This document shows positions 47,031 to 57,170 of a DNA stretch of 64,000 nt, in pieces. The translations under genes and the position numbers were made by a program. Position 1 is the first letter of the stretch; the number at the start of each line of letters is the position of its first letter. The notes beneath the pieces are model-generated. The model searched no databases. It was not told where the DNA came from and was given only the letters and a program-made list of their open reading frames with translations. The stretch is taken from positions 1 through 64,000 of the forward strand of contig JAKACW010000011.1 in NCBI GenBank assembly GCA_021821045.1, given 5' to 3'. Source of the stretch: Pseudomonadota bacterium (lineage in GTDB: Bacteria; Pseudomonadota; Gammaproteobacteria; JAADHS01).

Positions 47031-48251
47031 TTGACGACACCATCGGCTTTGGTTCCCAAGCGGGTACTTTCCGGCATGCGCCCGACGGGCCAGCTGCATT
47101 TGGGTCACTATCACGGCGTCGTGAAGAACTGGGTGAAGCTGCAGCATGAATACGACTGTTACTTCTTCGTTGCCGATTGGCACGCCCTGACCACCGACTA
47201 CGAGTCCCCTCATCGCCTGTCCGAGTACAGCTGGGAAATGGTGATCGATTGGCTGGCGGCGGGCGTGAACCCGGGTTCGGCCAAGGTGTTCATTCAATCC
47301 CGCGTGCCGGAACATGCCGAGCTGCACTTGTTGCTGTCCATGATGACGCCGCTGGGCTGGTTGGAGCGGGTGCCGACATACAAGGATCAGCAAGAGAAAC
47401 TAAGAGAGAAAGATCTTGCAACCTACGGATTTCTCGGATATCCGCTGCTGCAGAGTGCGGACATTCTTATCTACAAATCGACCATGGTCCCGGTGGGCGA
47501 GGATCAAGTGTCCCATATCGAACTGACCCGCGAAGTGGCGCGGCGCTTCAATTATCTCTACGGTCGGGAGCCCAATTTCGAGGACAACGCCCTCGCGGCC
47601 GTCAAAAAGATGGGCAAAAAGAATAGCAAGCTTTATCAAGAGTTGCGCAAGAAATTTCAAGAGCAAGGTGATCAAGAAGCGCTGGCGACGGCGCGCGAGT
47701 TGGTTAAGTCCCAGCAGAATCTGACCCTGGGCGACCGCGAGCGGTTATTTGGCTATCTCGACGGAACCGGCAAGGTGATTCTGCCCGAACCCCAAGCCCT
47801 GCTGACCGTTGCGTCTAAAATGCCCGGGTTGGACGGACAAAAGATGTCGAAGTCCTATGGCAACACGATTACCTTGCGGGAGGATCGCGCCTCCATAGAG
47901 CAAAAGGTTCGCACCATGCCCACTGACCCGGCGCGGGTGCGGCGCACCGATCCGGGCGATCCGGACAAATGTCCCGTCTGGCAGTTGCACCAAGTCTATT
48001 CGAACCCCGAGACCAAACAGTGGGTCCAGAAGGGGTGTCGCGAAGCCGGCATCGGTTGTCTCGACTGCAAGCAGCCCGTGATCGACGCCATCGACGCCGA
48101 GCTGGCGCCCATGCGCGAGCGCGCCTTGGAATACCAGCAAAATCCCACCCTGGTGCGAAAAATCCTCACCGAGGGTTGCGAACAGGCGCGTACTGTGGCA
48201 AAAGAGACGCTGGATGAAGTTCGCCAGGCCATGGGCCTGAACTATCGCTAG
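47031..48251 (+). CDS. trpS: Tryptophanyl-tRNA synthetase
   Basis: 406 residues; charges tRNA-Trp. Class I signatures are GQLHLGHYHG (HIGH type) and DGQKMSKSYGN (KMSKS). The start is a TTG at 47031, with AGAGG eight bases upstream. It is longer than the E. coli enzyme (about 334 residues), with an insert near KKMGKKNSKLYQELRKKFQE, like those of some proteobacterial TrpRS. It precedes scpA by 24 bp. Confidence 0.96.
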   Translation: MTTPSALVPKRVLSGMRPTGQLHLGHYHGVVKNWVKLQHEYDCYFFVADWHALTTDYESPHRLSEYSWEMVIDWLAAGVNPGSAKVFIQSRVPEHAELHLLLSMMTPLGWLERVPTYKDQQEKLREKDLATYGFLGYPLLQSADILIYKSTMVPVGEDQVSHIELTREVARRFNYLYGREPNFEDNALAAVKKMGKKNSKLYQELRKKFQEQGDQEALATARELVKSQQNLTLGDRERLFGYLDGTGKVILPEPQALLTVASKMPGLDGQKMSKSYGNTITLREDRASIEQKVRTMPTDPARVRRTDPGDPDKCPVWQLHQVYSNPETKQWVQKGCREAGIGCLDCKQPVIDAIDAELAPMRERALEYQQNPTLVRKILTEGCEQARTVAKETLDEVRQAMGLNYR

Positions 48252-48274
48252 TTTTCAGGATTGCGCCACACAGC

Positions 48275-49126
48275 ATGACCCAAGAAACCCTAGATCCACC
48301 CGTCGCAGAGCCTGCCGCGGCGGTTCCCCACGCCATTGTTCTGGGAACGCCTCTGCTCAAGCTGCCGGAGGATCTATACATCCCGCCGGACGCATTGGAA
48401 ATTTTTCTAGAGGCTTTCGAAGGTCCGCTGGACTTGTTGCTGTATCTGATTCGGCGCCAAAACCTGGATATCCTCGACATCCCGATCGCGGAGATCACTC
48501 GCCAGTATGTCGATTACATCGAGCTGATGAGCGACTTGCGCTTGGAGCTGGCCGCCGAGTACTTGGTCATGGCGGCCATGCTGGCGGAGATCAAATCCCG
48601 CATGCTGTTGCCCCGGCCGATGGAAGAAGAGGGCGACGAAGAAGATCCACGCGCCGAGTTGGTTCGCCGCTTACAGGAATACGAGCGTTTCAAGCAGGCG
48701 GCGGAGAATCTCAACAACATGCCCCAGCTGGGACGGGATATTTTCGAGGCCATGGCGGCGGTTCCGGCGTTGGACATCGAACGGCCCCAGCCGCAGGTGG
48801 AATTGCGCGAGATTTTGCTGGCATTGCGCGACGTGATGCAGCGGGCGGCCAATTTCACTCATCACCACGTTCAACTCGAGCCTTTGTCGGTGCGGGAGCG
48901 AATGTCCATCGTATTATCCGCTGTTCGTCCCGATAGCTACATCGATTTCACCCGTTTGTTCGACGTTCAGGAAGGGCGCATGGGCGTGGTGGTGACCCTG
49001 CTGGCCATTCTTGAATTGGTCAAGGAATCACTGATCGAATTGGTGCAGAACGAGATGTACGGTCCTATTTACGTGAAGGCGGCACACCATGAGCATGAAC
49101 CTACAGCAGCTGAAGAAAATCCTTGA
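48275..49126 (+). CDS. scpA: Segregation and condensation protein A
   Basis: 283 residues; kleisin that bridges SMC or MukB-like heads. The kleisin pattern is FEGPLDLLLYLIRRQNLDILD near residue 50, IAEITRQYVDYIELMSDLRL and AAEYLVMAAMLAEIKSRMLL. A winged-helix C-terminus follows (VVVTLLAILELVKESLIEL). Its 3' end overlaps scpB by 38 bases, so the two subunits are translated together. Confidence 0.95.
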   Translation: MTQETLDPPVAEPAAAVPHAIVLGTPLLKLPEDLYIPPDALEIFLEAFEGPLDLLLYLIRRQNLDILDIPIAEITRQYVDYIELMSDLRLELAAEYLVMAAMLAEIKSRMLLPRPMEEEGDEEDPRAELVRRLQEYERFKQAAENLNNMPQLGRDIFEAMAAVPALDIERPQPQVELREILLALRDVMQRAANFTHHHVQLEPLSVRERMSIVLSAVRPDSYIDFTRLFDVQEGRMGVVVTLLAILELVKESLIELVQNEMYGPIYVKAAHHEHEPTAAEENP

Positions 49127-49781
49127 AGCCGCGCTGTTCGCGTCGACCCAGCCTTTGACGTTGGACAGGCTGACGGCGCTGTTCGCCGAGGACGAAGCGC
49201 CGAGCCGCGACGAACTGCGTGCCGCGCTTCAGGCACTGGGCGAGGAGTGCGAGCCGCGGGGCATCGAACTCAAGGAAGTGGGGTCCGGCTTCCGTATGCA
49301 AGTGAAAAAGGAACTGGGGCCGTGGATTGCGCGGCTGTGGGAAGAAAAGCCGCCCAAGTATTCTCGCGCAACTATGGAAACGCTGGCGTTGATCGCCTAC
49401 AAACAGCCCATCACGCGGGCGGAGATCGAAGACGTGCGTGGGGTGGCGGTGAGTTCGCACATCATCAAGTCGCTTCTCGAACGCGAATGGATTCGCGTGG
49501 TCGGCCATCGCGACGTTCCGGGGAAGCCGGCATTGTTCGGCACGACCCGCGCGTTTCTCGACTACTTCAACCTCAAAAGTCTGGACGAACTGCCGCCGCT
49601 GGCGGAGATCCGCAGTCTGGAGGACATCACGCTGCCGCCGGATATCGAAGAAACGCTGGCCAAAGTGATGGCCGAGCATGCGGGCGCGGACGAGGGTGAC
49701 GATGAGTCCTCGGAGGAGATCGCGGCCAACGACGAGGTCGAAGACGCGGACGAACCCGCCTCGGCGAAGCTGCCGGCGTAG
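49089..49781 (+). CDS. scpB: Segregation and condensation protein B
   Basis: 230 residues; two winged-helix domains that bind the kleisin ScpA. Typical segments are LKKILEAALFASTQPLTLDRL, YSRATMETLALIAYKQPITR, VSSHIIKSLLEREWIRVVG and TRAFLDYFNLKSLDELPPL. An acidic tail follows (EEIAANDEVEDADEPA). The start may be ATG 49089 or 49095; both overlap scpA. Confidence 0.95.
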   Translation: MSMNLQQLKKILEAALFASTQPLTLDRLTALFAEDEAPSRDELRAALQALGEECEPRGIELKEVGSGFRMQVKKELGPWIARLWEEKPPKYSRATMETLALIAYKQPITRAEIEDVRGVAVSSHIIKSLLEREWIRVVGHRDVPGKPALFGTTRAFLDYFNLKSLDELPPLAEIRSLEDITLPPDIEETLAKVMAEHAGADEGDDESSEEIAANDEVEDADEPASAKLPA

Positions 49782-49812
49782 GTGACGGCACGACTAATTC
49801 AATAATCATCCC

Positions 49813-50772
49813 GTGGAACGACTACACAAGCTCTTGGCCCAGGCCGGCTACGGCTCTCGGCGCCAGATCGAAACCTGGATTCAAGCCGGCCGCGTCACGG
49901 TTAACGGTCAACCCGCTGCCGTCGGCGCGTCTGTGCAAGGTGATGAAACGATCTGTATCGATGGTCAGCCGGTCAGACTGAACCGCGTCGGCGAGCGCGG
50001 TTATCAAGTGCTGCTCTACCACAAGCCCGACGGCGAAGTGGTGACGCAAAAGGATCCCGAAGGACGGCCCACCGTGTTCGAGCATTTGCCGCGGCCCAAG
50101 GGCGGCAAATGGATCGCCGTGGGACGATTGGATATCAATTCGAGCGGTCTGCTGCTCTTCACCAACGACGGCGAGTTGGCCAATGGGCTGATGCATCCGT
50201 CCGCGCAAGTCGAGCGCGAGTATGCAGTGCGTGTGCGTGGCGAGGTGACGCCGGAGATCCTCACGCGTCTGACCCGCGGGGTTGAGTTGGAGGATGGGCC
50301 GGCGCGCTTCAAAGCGATCCAGGAGCGGGGCGGCACGGGATCCAATCAATGGTTCCACGTAATCCTCAGCGAAGGTCGCAACCGGGAAGTGCGGCGGCTG
50401 TGGGCTAGCCAGGGCATTACGGTGTCGCGCTTGATGCGGGTCCGTTATGGGCCGCTTGCCTTGCCCCCGCAACTGCGCCGCGGCCGCTCGCGCTTGGCCA
50501 CCGACGAGGAGGTGGCCGCGCTGCGACAGGCTGCCGGCCTGGCGGAAGTGCCTGCACCCATCGTCAAAACTAAAAAGCCATCAGAACAAAAAGGAAAAAA
50601 GGCGCCTCGTTCAGTCCCTTCCGCGCCAGCCGATAAAAGGCCAAGAGCACGGTCGGATGGCCGTGGCACGCGACAAGGCGGGAGAGACCATGAGCGAGGA
50701 AAAGAAAGTCCTTCACGAAGAACGTCGGCGCAATCAAAGAAAAGCGCTCAACATAAAGCGCGGCGGCGTTGA
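49813..50772 (+). CDS. rluB: 23S rRNA pseudouridine(2605) synthase
   Basis: 319 residues from a GTG at 49813. An N-terminal S4 domain (LHKLLAQAGYGSRRQIETWI) precedes the RsuA-type catalytic domain. The catalytic Asp is in VGRLDINSSGLLLFTNDGEL, with RNREVRRLWASQG later. A basic, probably disordered tail of about 70 residues (KKPSEQKGKKAPRS to KKSAQHKARRR) may bind rRNA. The last 83 bases overlap the PilZ gene in another frame. Confidence 0.94.
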   Translation: MERLHKLLAQAGYGSRRQIETWIQAGRVTVNGQPAAVGASVQGDETICIDGQPVRLNRVGERGYQVLLYHKPDGEVVTQKDPEGRPTVFEHLPRPKGGKWIAVGRLDINSSGLLLFTNDGELANGLMHPSAQVEREYAVRVRGEVTPEILTRLTRGVELEDGPARFKAIQERGGTGSNQWFHVILSEGRNREVRRLWASQGITVSRLMRVRYGPLALPPQLRRGRSRLATDEEVAALRQAAGLAEVPAPIVKTKKPSEQKGKKAPRSVPSAPADKRPRARSDGRGTRQGGRDHERGKESPSRRTSAQSKKSAQHKARRR

Positions 50773-51082
50773 GTTCGCGGTGCAGATCGGCGGCGACGTC
50801 CTGGCGATTAGCGAAGTTCATGATGTATCCATCTCCGGTATTCGCCTGCTGTTGGAGCGCAGCTTGAATACGGGTCAGGAACTGACCTTGTCGGCGCGCG
50901 AAGGCGAATTCTCGATTTCGCTGGTGGGCAATGTGCGTTGGTGCCGCAAGTCGACCGACCATGAAGGCTTCGAAGCCGGGGTCGAGTTCAGCAACATGGA
51001 TATGGACAACAACATTTTGTTTTTCATGTCTCTACGCAAGTATCTCGACGGGTTCGATGACGTTCCCGTCAAAGAGATCTGA
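50690..51082 (+). CDS. Small PilZ-domain protein
   Basis: 130 residues from ATG 50690 (SEEKKVLHEERRRNQR), behind GGGAGAGACC. It holds a single PilZ domain with RRNQRK (RxxxR) and DVSISG (DxSxxG), so cyclic di-GMP binding is plausible. Its first 83 bases lie within the rluB 3' end. It is monodomain and may act on a flagellar or export partner. Confidence 0.85.
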   Translation: MSEEKKVLHEERRRNQRKALNIKRGGVEFAVQIGGDVLAISEVHDVSISGIRLLLERSLNTGQELTLSAREGEFSISLVGNVRWCRKSTDHEGFEAGVEFSNMDMDNNILFFMSLRKYLDGFDDVPVKEI

Positions 51083-51122
51083 TCCAAGCCAAGCGCTGCA
51101 AAATATGTTTTAATGACGGGCC

Positions 51123-52370
51123 ATGTTCAGACCCGTCCCCCTCTTTGTCGGCCTGCGTTACACCCGCGCCAAGCGGCGCAATCATTTCATCTCGTTTATC
51201 TCGCTCATTTCGATGCTCGGTATCGGCCTGGGCGTTACGGCGTTGATCACCGTATTGTCCGTGATGAACGGTTTCGAGAAGGAACTGCGCGAACGCATTC
51301 TCGGTGTCGTGTCCCACGCCACGGTGAGTTCGCAAGAGGGTGAACTGCAGGATTGGCGCGACGTCATCGCGCGTTTGGACGGACAGCCCGATGTCATCGC
51401 CGCCGCGCCCTATGTGCACGGCGAGGCCATGCTTTACACGACCCACGGCGTCACCGGCACCGTTTTGCGCGGCGTCTTGCCCGCCGCCGAGCCGGGAGTT
51501 TCCGATTTGCAGCAGCACGTGGTCAAGGGGGACTGGTCCGCGCTGCGTCCGGGCGAGTTCGGCGCGATCTTGGGCAAAGCGCTGGCTCGCACGTTGGGCG
51601 TCGATGTGGGAGACAAAGTCACCGTGATCGTGCCGCAGACGCTCGTGACACCCGCCGGTATTTTGCCGCGCCTCAAGCGATTCACGGTCGTCGGCATTTT
51701 CGAAGCCGGCGTGTATCAATACGACAGCGCGCTGGCTCTGCTTCACTTGCAGGACGCCGCGACGTTGCTGCAAATGGATAACCACGTCAGCGGCGTGCGC
51801 CTGCGTCTGACCGATTTGCTCAAAGCCCGCGAGATCAGCCGGCGCCTTACCAAGGAACTTGGCTGGCCCTATTGGGTGAGCGACTGGACGCAAACTCACA
51901 GCAACTACTTTCGCGCCGTGCAAATGGAAAAGACGGTTATGTTCGTCATCTTGTTTTTGATTGTGGCTGTGGCGGCCTTCAACATCGTTTCGACCTTGGT
52001 CATGATGGTGCAGGACAAGCGGGCCGATATCGCCATCCTGCGCACGCTGGGCGCCAGCCCGGGGCAAATCATGTCGGTGTTCATGGTGCAGGGTACACTC
52101 ATCGGGACCATCGGCACCCTGATCGGCGCCGTCGGCGGCGTGGCGCTGGCGCTCAATGTCGAAGGCCTGGTGGCGGCCATCGAGCATTTTTTCAGTGTCG
52201 AGTTTTTAGCAGCCGACGTGTATTACATCACCGAACTGCCCTCGGATATGCGTTGGCCGGACGTGGCGTGGATTACGCTCATTTCGTTCAGCATTAGTAT
52301 TTTTGCCACGCTTTATCCTGCATGGCGCGCGTCGCGTACCCATCCGGCGGAGGCGCTGCGTTATGAGTGA
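51123..52370 (+). CDS. lolC: Lipoprotein-releasing ABC transporter permease (LolC/E type)
   Basis: 415 residues; inner-membrane permease that frees outer-membrane lipoproteins for LolA. The N-terminus [20 protein letters not shown] and four membrane segments of the LolC/LolE family are clear, with [21 protein letters not shown] and the terminal [14 protein letters not shown]. Only one permease gene is next to lolD, whereas E. coli has both LolC and LolE; many gammaproteobacteria have a single one acting as a homodimer (LolF). Confidence 0.94.
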   Translation: MFRPVPLFVGLRYTRAKRRNHFISFISLISMLGIGLGVTALITVLSVMNGFEKELRERILGVVSHATVSSQEGELQDWRDVIARLDGQPDVIAAAPYVHGEAMLYTTHGVTGTVLRGVLPAAEPGVSDLQQHVVKGDWSALRPGEFGAILGKALARTLGVDVGDKVTVIVPQTLVTPAGILPRLKRFTVVGIFEAGVYQYDSALALLHLQDAATLLQMDNHVSGVRLRLTDLLKAREISRRLTKELGWPYWVSDWTQTHSNYFRAVQMEKTVMFVILFLIVAVAAFNIVSTLVMMVQDKRADIAILRTLGASPGQIMSVFMVQGTLIGTIGTLIGAVGGVALALNVEGLVAAIEHFFSVEFLAADVYYITELPSDMRWPDVAWITLISFSISIFATLYPAWRASRTHPAEALRYE

Positions 52371-53064
52371 TGGGGCCGGCCGGGCGGAAACCGTATTGCG
52401 AGCGCAAGGCGTGAGCAAGACGTTCGCCGACGGCAAGTTGCGAGTCGACGTCCTGACGAAGGTGGATTTCACGGTGGCGCGCGGGGAGCGCTTGGCGATT
52501 CTGGGTCGTTCGGGCGCGGGCAAGAGCACGCTGCTTCATGTCTTGGGCGGTTTGGATCTTCCCACCGAGGGGAAGGTGCTGATCGGCGAGAAGGATCTGG
52601 CGAAAATCAGCGACAAAGCCCGTGGCCGGCTGCGCAACCAAAAGCTTGGCTTTGTATATCAGTTTCATCACCTGCTGCCGGAATTCACGGCGGTGGAGAA
52701 CGTCGCCATGCCGCTGTTGTTGCGCGGACTCGGGCGGCGCGAGGCTCGGGCCGAGGCAGAATCGATGTTGAGCCGCGTGGGGCTGGGGGCGCGCTTTGCC
52801 CACAAACCGGGGGAGCTTTCCGGCGGCGAACGCCAACGAGCTGCGATTGCCCGAGCGTTGGTGACCAAGCCGGCGTGTGTCTTGGCCGATGAACCCACCG
52901 GTAACCTTGACCGGCAAACCGCCGAAACCGTTTACGAACTCATGTTGGAGTTAAATCGCGAACTGGGCATCAGCGTGGTGGTCGTGACCCACGATCAAAG
53001 TCTCGCGGCGCGGATGGACAGACGGTATTTGCTGGAAGAGGGGACGCTACGGCAGATCGCTTGA
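52363..53064 (+). CDS. lolD: Lipoprotein-releasing ABC transporter ATPase
   Basis: 233 residues. Walker A is GRSGAGKST, the signature is [10 protein letters not shown], Walker B is [11 protein letters not shown] and the switch His is in VVVTHDQS. The start ATG 52363 overlaps the permease stop by 8 bases, so translation is coupled. It partners LolC. Its 3' end overlaps by 18 bases the end of the minus-strand DUF2062 gene. Confidence 0.96.
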   Translation: MSDGAGRAETVLRAQGVSKTFADGKLRVDVLTKVDFTVARGERLAILGRSGAGKSTLLHVLGGLDLPTEGKVLIGEKDLAKISDKARGRLRNQKLGFVYQFHHLLPEFTAVENVAMPLLLRGLGRREARAEAESMLSRVGLGARFAHKPGELSGGERQRAAIARALVTKPACVLADEPTGNLDRQTAETVYELMLELNRELGISVVVVTHDQSLAARMDRRYLLEEGTLRQIA

Positions 53065-53586
53065 GCGCGGCGCGCGGCGCCGCTCGCGACGCCGGCGGAT
53101 ATATTTCAGGATTTGCAGCCGCCACAACATGCGAACTAAAACGTTGCCGGCGATGGCGCTGAAGGTGCTGAGCAGCAGGCACCCCAGGATGAATGGCGCG
53201 AACATGGTGCCAAGCTCACTGGTCAGCCACGACCAGGACAACTCGAAATGAAACTCCGAGGGCGGAATGCCGAGCAACCACGTGCCGATTTTATAAGCGG
53301 TGTAAAAGACGGGCGGCATGGTCACCGGATTGGTCAGCCAGACCAGTGCCACGGAAATCGGCAAGTTGACCCGGCAGGGGATGGCCGCGATGGCAGCGAA
53401 TACCATTTGAAAGGGCACCGGTATGAATGCCACGAACAGCCCGACGGAAAAGGCCCCGGCGACGGATCGGCGGTTCAAATGCCACAAATTGGGATCATGG
53501 AGCAATTTGCCCAAAAAGCGCAGGTGCTTATGGTCGCGTACTGTGCGGTGGTCCGGCAAATACCGTTTAATCAGCCGTCGCGGCAT
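53047..53586 (-). CDS. DUF2062 family membrane protein
   Basis: 179 residues from ATG 53586 ([18 protein letters not shown]). Typical DUF2062 stretches are [40 protein letters not shown] and [16 protein letters not shown], with at least two membrane segments. The role is not known. It converges on lolD and diverges from comEC. Confidence 0.9.
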   Translation of the reverse strand: MPRRLIKRYLPDHRTVRDHKHLRFLGKLLHDPNLWHLNRRSVAGAFSVGLFVAFIPVPFQMVFAAIAAIPCRVNLPISVALVWLTNPVTMPPVFYTAYKIGTWLLGIPPSEFHFELSWSWLTSELGTMFAPFILGCLLLSTFSAIAGNVLVRMLWRLQILKYIRRRRERRRAPRSSDLP

Positions 53587-53671
53587 ACAATTCTGACGTC
53601 GTCCCTTGCTATGCGTCGCGCCAACGAGGCGAGCGCGCTTCATTATCCATAATTTTCGTTACAACAGGAAC

Positions 53672-55969
53672 GTGACTTTAGTCGTTTTTGGTTTTTTTGC
53701 TGGCGTGGTGACATTTCAGCAGCTGTCGGAAACCCCCGCTGTTGAATGGGCTTTCGCCATCCCGTTGTTTTTGTTCACGGCGGTGGTTTGTCGCGGATTG
53801 CGATTTCCTGCTGCATTCCTGCTGGGTTTCCTGTGGACTTTGGTGACGGCACACGGTGTCACCAGCCGCCTTCTACCTGAGCAGTTGGCCGGTCGCGATA
53901 TTACCGTGGAAGGGACCGTTGTGGGGTTGCCGGCCTTGCGCGAACGCGGGATGCGGTTCGAGTTCTTGGCGGATTCCGCCCGAGACGCCGTGGCGGGACT
54001 CGAGCTCCCAATGCGTTTGCGCCTAAGTTGGTATGACCGCGACAACCTGGAGACGAACACGCGCTGGCGGTTGATTGTTCGTCTCAAGCCGCCTCACGGT
54101 TTTGCCAACCCGGGTGGGTTCGATTATGAAGGCTGGTTGTTCAGTCATCGCATTCACGCTACCGGCTATGTGCGCAGTGGTTCGTTGCTGCAAGGCGATG
54201 CGCGCAGTGTTTCGTTGGATGCGCTGCGTCAGTCGCTTGCTGACGCGGCGGGCCGGCAACTCGCCGATTCGCCGACCCGCGGCTTGGTCGTTGCGCTGGC
54301 CATGGGGGATCAGAGCGGCATTGCATCGGAGCAGTGGGACGTCATGTCGGCCACGGGAACCACCCATCTCATGGCGATATCGGGGATGAACATTGGGTTG
54401 ATCGCCTCGGCGGTTTTTTTCCTCGTTCGCCAGGCGTGGCGCCAGTCGGCGCGGCTAACCTCGTGGCTGCCGGCTCCTAAAGCCGCCGGGTGGGCGGCGT
54501 TGTTCGCCGCGGCGGGTTATGCGGCGCTGGCCGGGTTTTCCATCCCGACCCAACGCGCCTTCATTATGGTGGCAGTCATGATGTGGGGACTGTTGCGGGC
54601 GCGTCCCTTGCCGGTGATGGACGCGTTTTCGGCCGCGGCGCTGGCAGTGCTGGTGTACGATCCGCTCTCGATCATGGCGCCGGGCTTCTGGTTATCGTTT
54701 GGCGCCGTGGCGATTTTGTTCTACGGCCTGCTGGGCCGGTGGCGTCGCCCCGATTGGCTGCGCGGTACGTTGCATGCCCAGGGATTGGTGTTCCTCGGAC
54801 TGGCGCCTTTCCTGGTCGCGTTTTTCGGTCAGATCTCCCTGATCGCGCCGCTGGCCAATTTGTTCGCCGTGCCATGGGTGGGTTGGCTGACCACGCCGTT
54901 GGCCTTGATTGGCACGGCATTAGCGTCGTGGTTTCCAACGCCTGCCGGATGGATCCTATCTGCAGCCGCGTACTCCATGGAGTTACTTATGCGGGGGCTG
55001 ACGCTGGCGGGCGATTTGCCCATGGCGACGTGGAATCCCGGTGCATTGCCACCGTGGGTTGTCGGCGCCGCGCTGCTGGGCGGAGCGCTCGCGCTGGCGC
55101 CAAGGGGCGTGCCCTTGCGCATGTTGGCGTTCGCGTGGTGGTTGCCGTTGCTGACAGTTCGTCCACCCGCGCCCGAGCCGGGCGAAGTGTGGTTTACCCT
55201 GCTCGATGTTGGGCAAGGCCTCGCGGCGGTCGCGCGAACCGCGAACCACACGCTTGTGTACGACACCGGACCGGCGTTTGGCGAAACCTTCGACGCCGGT
55301 GAATCGGTGCTGGTGCCGTTTTTGCGCCATCAAGGTGTGCAGAAAATCGACAGTTTGGTAATCGGGCATAGCGATGGAGATCACGCCGGCGGCACTGACT
55401 CTTTGTTGCGGCTGATGCCTGTGGAACAGCGCTATGCCAGCATCGATGCCGAGGCGTTGGTAGCGGGCTCTGTTCGCTGCGATCGAGCGCTACGCTGGAC
55501 TTGGGACGGTGTGGACTTTCAGTTTCTAAACAGCGCGGGCGACGCGTTTCGCAACGATAACGACAATTCCTGTGTGCTGCGCATCAGCGCGGGTGCGAAT
55601 GCCATCCTGGTAACGGGTGATATCGAGAAGTCCGCGGAACGGGCATTGCTTGCGGGAAATCCAAACGCGTTACGCGCCCAGGTGCTCGTTGCACCGCATC
55701 ATGGCAGCCGCACCTCGTCCACCGTCGAATTCATCCGCGCCGTAGCGCCCGATACCGTTCTTATTCCCGCCGGTTATCGCAATCGCTACCGCTTCCCCGC
55801 GGACCAAGTGATGTCGCGTTACGCGGCCGTTGGTGCGCAGTCATGGATCACGGGTGAAACGGGCGCGCTGGAGATCAAAATCGATGCCGCCAGCGCGCAA
55901 TTTCAACCTAATGCTTTTCGCGCGTCCAGCCGTTACTACTGGCATTGGAAACTTGTCGAATCACTTTGA
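53672..55969 (+). CDS. comEC: ComEC/Rec2-type DNA internalisation protein
   Basis: About 765 residues; the inner-membrane channel for DNA uptake in natural transformation. Domain order is DUF4131-like N-terminus, the Competence membrane region (DQSGIASEQWDVMSATGTTH, AISGMNIGLIASAVFFLV) and a C-terminal metallo-beta-lactamase-like domain (LLDVGQGLAAVARTANHTLV, HSDGDHAGGTDSLL, APHHGSRTS). I chose GTG 53672; frames open from 53606. It is a full-length, single gene. Transformation ability in this organism is inferred only from this gene. Confidence 0.9.
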   Translation: MTLVVFGFFAGVVTFQQLSETPAVEWAFAIPLFLFTAVVCRGLRFPAAFLLGFLWTLVTAHGVTSRLLPEQLAGRDITVEGTVVGLPALRERGMRFEFLADSARDAVAGLELPMRLRLSWYDRDNLETNTRWRLIVRLKPPHGFANPGGFDYEGWLFSHRIHATGYVRSGSLLQGDARSVSLDALRQSLADAAGRQLADSPTRGLVVALAMGDQSGIASEQWDVMSATGTTHLMAISGMNIGLIASAVFFLVRQAWRQSARLTSWLPAPKAAGWAALFAAAGYAALAGFSIPTQRAFIMVAVMMWGLLRARPLPVMDAFSAAALAVLVYDPLSIMAPGFWLSFGAVAILFYGLLGRWRRPDWLRGTLHAQGLVFLGLAPFLVAFFGQISLIAPLANLFAVPWVGWLTTPLALIGTALASWFPTPAGWILSAAAYSMELLMRGLTLAGDLPMATWNPGALPPWVVGAALLGGALALAPRGVPLRMLAFAWWLPLLTVRPPAPEPGEVWFTLLDVGQGLAAVARTANHTLVYDTGPAFGETFDAGESVLVPFLRHQGVQKIDSLVIGHSDGDHAGGTDSLLRLMPVEQRYASIDAEALVAGSVRCDRALRWTWDGVDFQFLNSAGDAFRNDNDNSCVLRISAGANAILVTGDIEKSAERALLAGNPNALRAQVLVAPHHGSRTSSTVEFIRAVAPDTVLIPAGYRNRYRFPADQVMSRYAAVGAQSWITGETGALEIKIDAASAQFQPNAFRASSRYYWHWKLVESL

Positions 55970-56068
55970 ATCGAAAGTTGGCGTGCGGCTATACTCTCAA
56001 CCTACTTGTCGACGTTAGTCGCGCCGAACGGAACCACGGCGATTCACGCAACCGAAAAGGACTTTCAC

Positions 56069-56686
56069 GTGTTTGAGATGATTAAGGCCGGCGGCTGGCT
56101 CATGTTACCGATACTGCTGTGTTCGGTTGCGGCTGTCGCGATCATTTGCGAGCGATTTTGGTCTTTGCAAAGGAAACGCAATTGCCCCGAAAATCTGGTG
56201 GCTCAAGTATGGCATTGGGCAAAGAGTGGTCAGCTTGACGCCAATCGCATCGCATCGTTGCGGACTTCCTCGCCTTTAGGTCGCGTGCTCGCTTCGGGTC
56301 TGGTCAATCTGCGCCAGGATCGCACGATCATGAAGGAAGGCATCGAGGAAACGGGTCGCCACGTTGCCCATGAATTGGAGCGGTTTCTCACGGCGCTGGG
56401 AACGATCGCCGTGGTCACGCCGTTACTCGGCTTGCTCGGAACAGTTATCGGGATGATCGATATTTTCTCGGTCATCGCCAGCAAAGGGGTCGGAAACCCG
56501 ACCCTGCTCGCCGATGGCATTTCCAAGGCGCTCATTACTACTGTGGCCGGTATGACGGTGGCCATTCCCGCGTTGTTCTTCCATCGCTTTTTCAATCGCC
56601 GGGTCGATGAACTGGTGGTTACCATGGAGCAGGAAGCGCTCAAAATGGTGGAAGTGTTGCACGGTGAACGCGAGCGACCGGAATAA
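56069..56686 (+). CDS. exbB: ExbB/TolQ/MotA family proton channel protein
   Basis: 205 residues from GTG 56069 behind AAAAGGA. Three membrane segments are clear (GGWLMLPILLCSVAAVAIIC, LTALGTIAVVTPLLGLLGTV, ALITTVAGMTVAIPALFFH). Family residues for proton use in the last two segments are present. It is followed 15 bp later by exbD, so they form a proton-driven energiser for TonB-type or other envelope transport. Confidence 0.9.
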   Translation: MFEMIKAGGWLMLPILLCSVAAVAIICERFWSLQRKRNCPENLVAQVWHWAKSGQLDANRIASLRTSSPLGRVLASGLVNLRQDRTIMKEGIEETGRHVAHELERFLTALGTIAVVTPLLGLLGTVIGMIDIFSVIASKGVGNPTLLADGISKALITTVAGMTVAIPALFFHRFFNRRVDELVVTMEQEALKMVEVLHGERERPE

Positions 56687-56701
56687 GCGAGGAGTTAGCC
56701 C

Positions 56702-57115
56702 ATGCGTTTGCGCACATCTCGACGAGACGACCTGGAAATTAACCTGGCCCCGATGATCGACGTGGTCTTTTTGTTGCTAATCTTTTTTATGGTCACGACG
56801 TCCTTTAATCGCGAGTCGGAAATCCAAGTCAATTTGCCCGAAGCGAGTGCCAAGCCCCAGGAAATGAAAGAAGAGCCCATTGAAATCAGCATTGATTCCT
56901 CCGGGCGGTTTTTTGTCAATCGCGAAGTGCTTATCAACACCCAAGTCGCCACGCTCAAGTTGGCCCTGCAAAAGGTAGCGGCGGGGCGGACCGATGTTCC
57001 GCTGATCATCAGCGCCGATGCGGTAACTCCCCATCAGGCAGTGGTGACGGCAATGGACGCGGCGCGCCAAGTGGGACTGACCCAAGTTTCCATCGCGACC
57101 AAATCCGCGCAGTAG
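56702..57115 (+). CDS. exbD: ExbD/TolR family protein
   Basis: 137 residues with one N-terminal membrane segment; the proton-carrying Asp is in INLAPMIDVVFLLLIFFMVT. A periplasmic domain follows (IQVNLPEASAKPQEM, VPLIISADAVTPHQAVVTAM). It partners ExbB. No tonB gene is adjacent. It lies just before lpxK, an exbB-exbD-lpxK order common in gammaproteobacteria. Confidence 0.93.
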   Translation: MRLRTSRRDDLEINLAPMIDVVFLLLIFFMVTTSFNRESEIQVNLPEASAKPQEMKEEPIEISIDSSGRFFVNREVLINTQVATLKLALQKVAAGRTDVPLIISADAVTPHQAVVTAMDAARQVGLTQVSIATKSAQ

Positions 57116-57170
57116 ACCGGCAACGGCACCGCGTTGCTCATTGGGCGACCAGTGGGTAACATGGTCGCCC

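Noticed and set aside
54490-55302. 270-codon overlapping frame inside comEC
   Set aside because: It is in another frame of the same strand within an intact comEC gene and has no family features.
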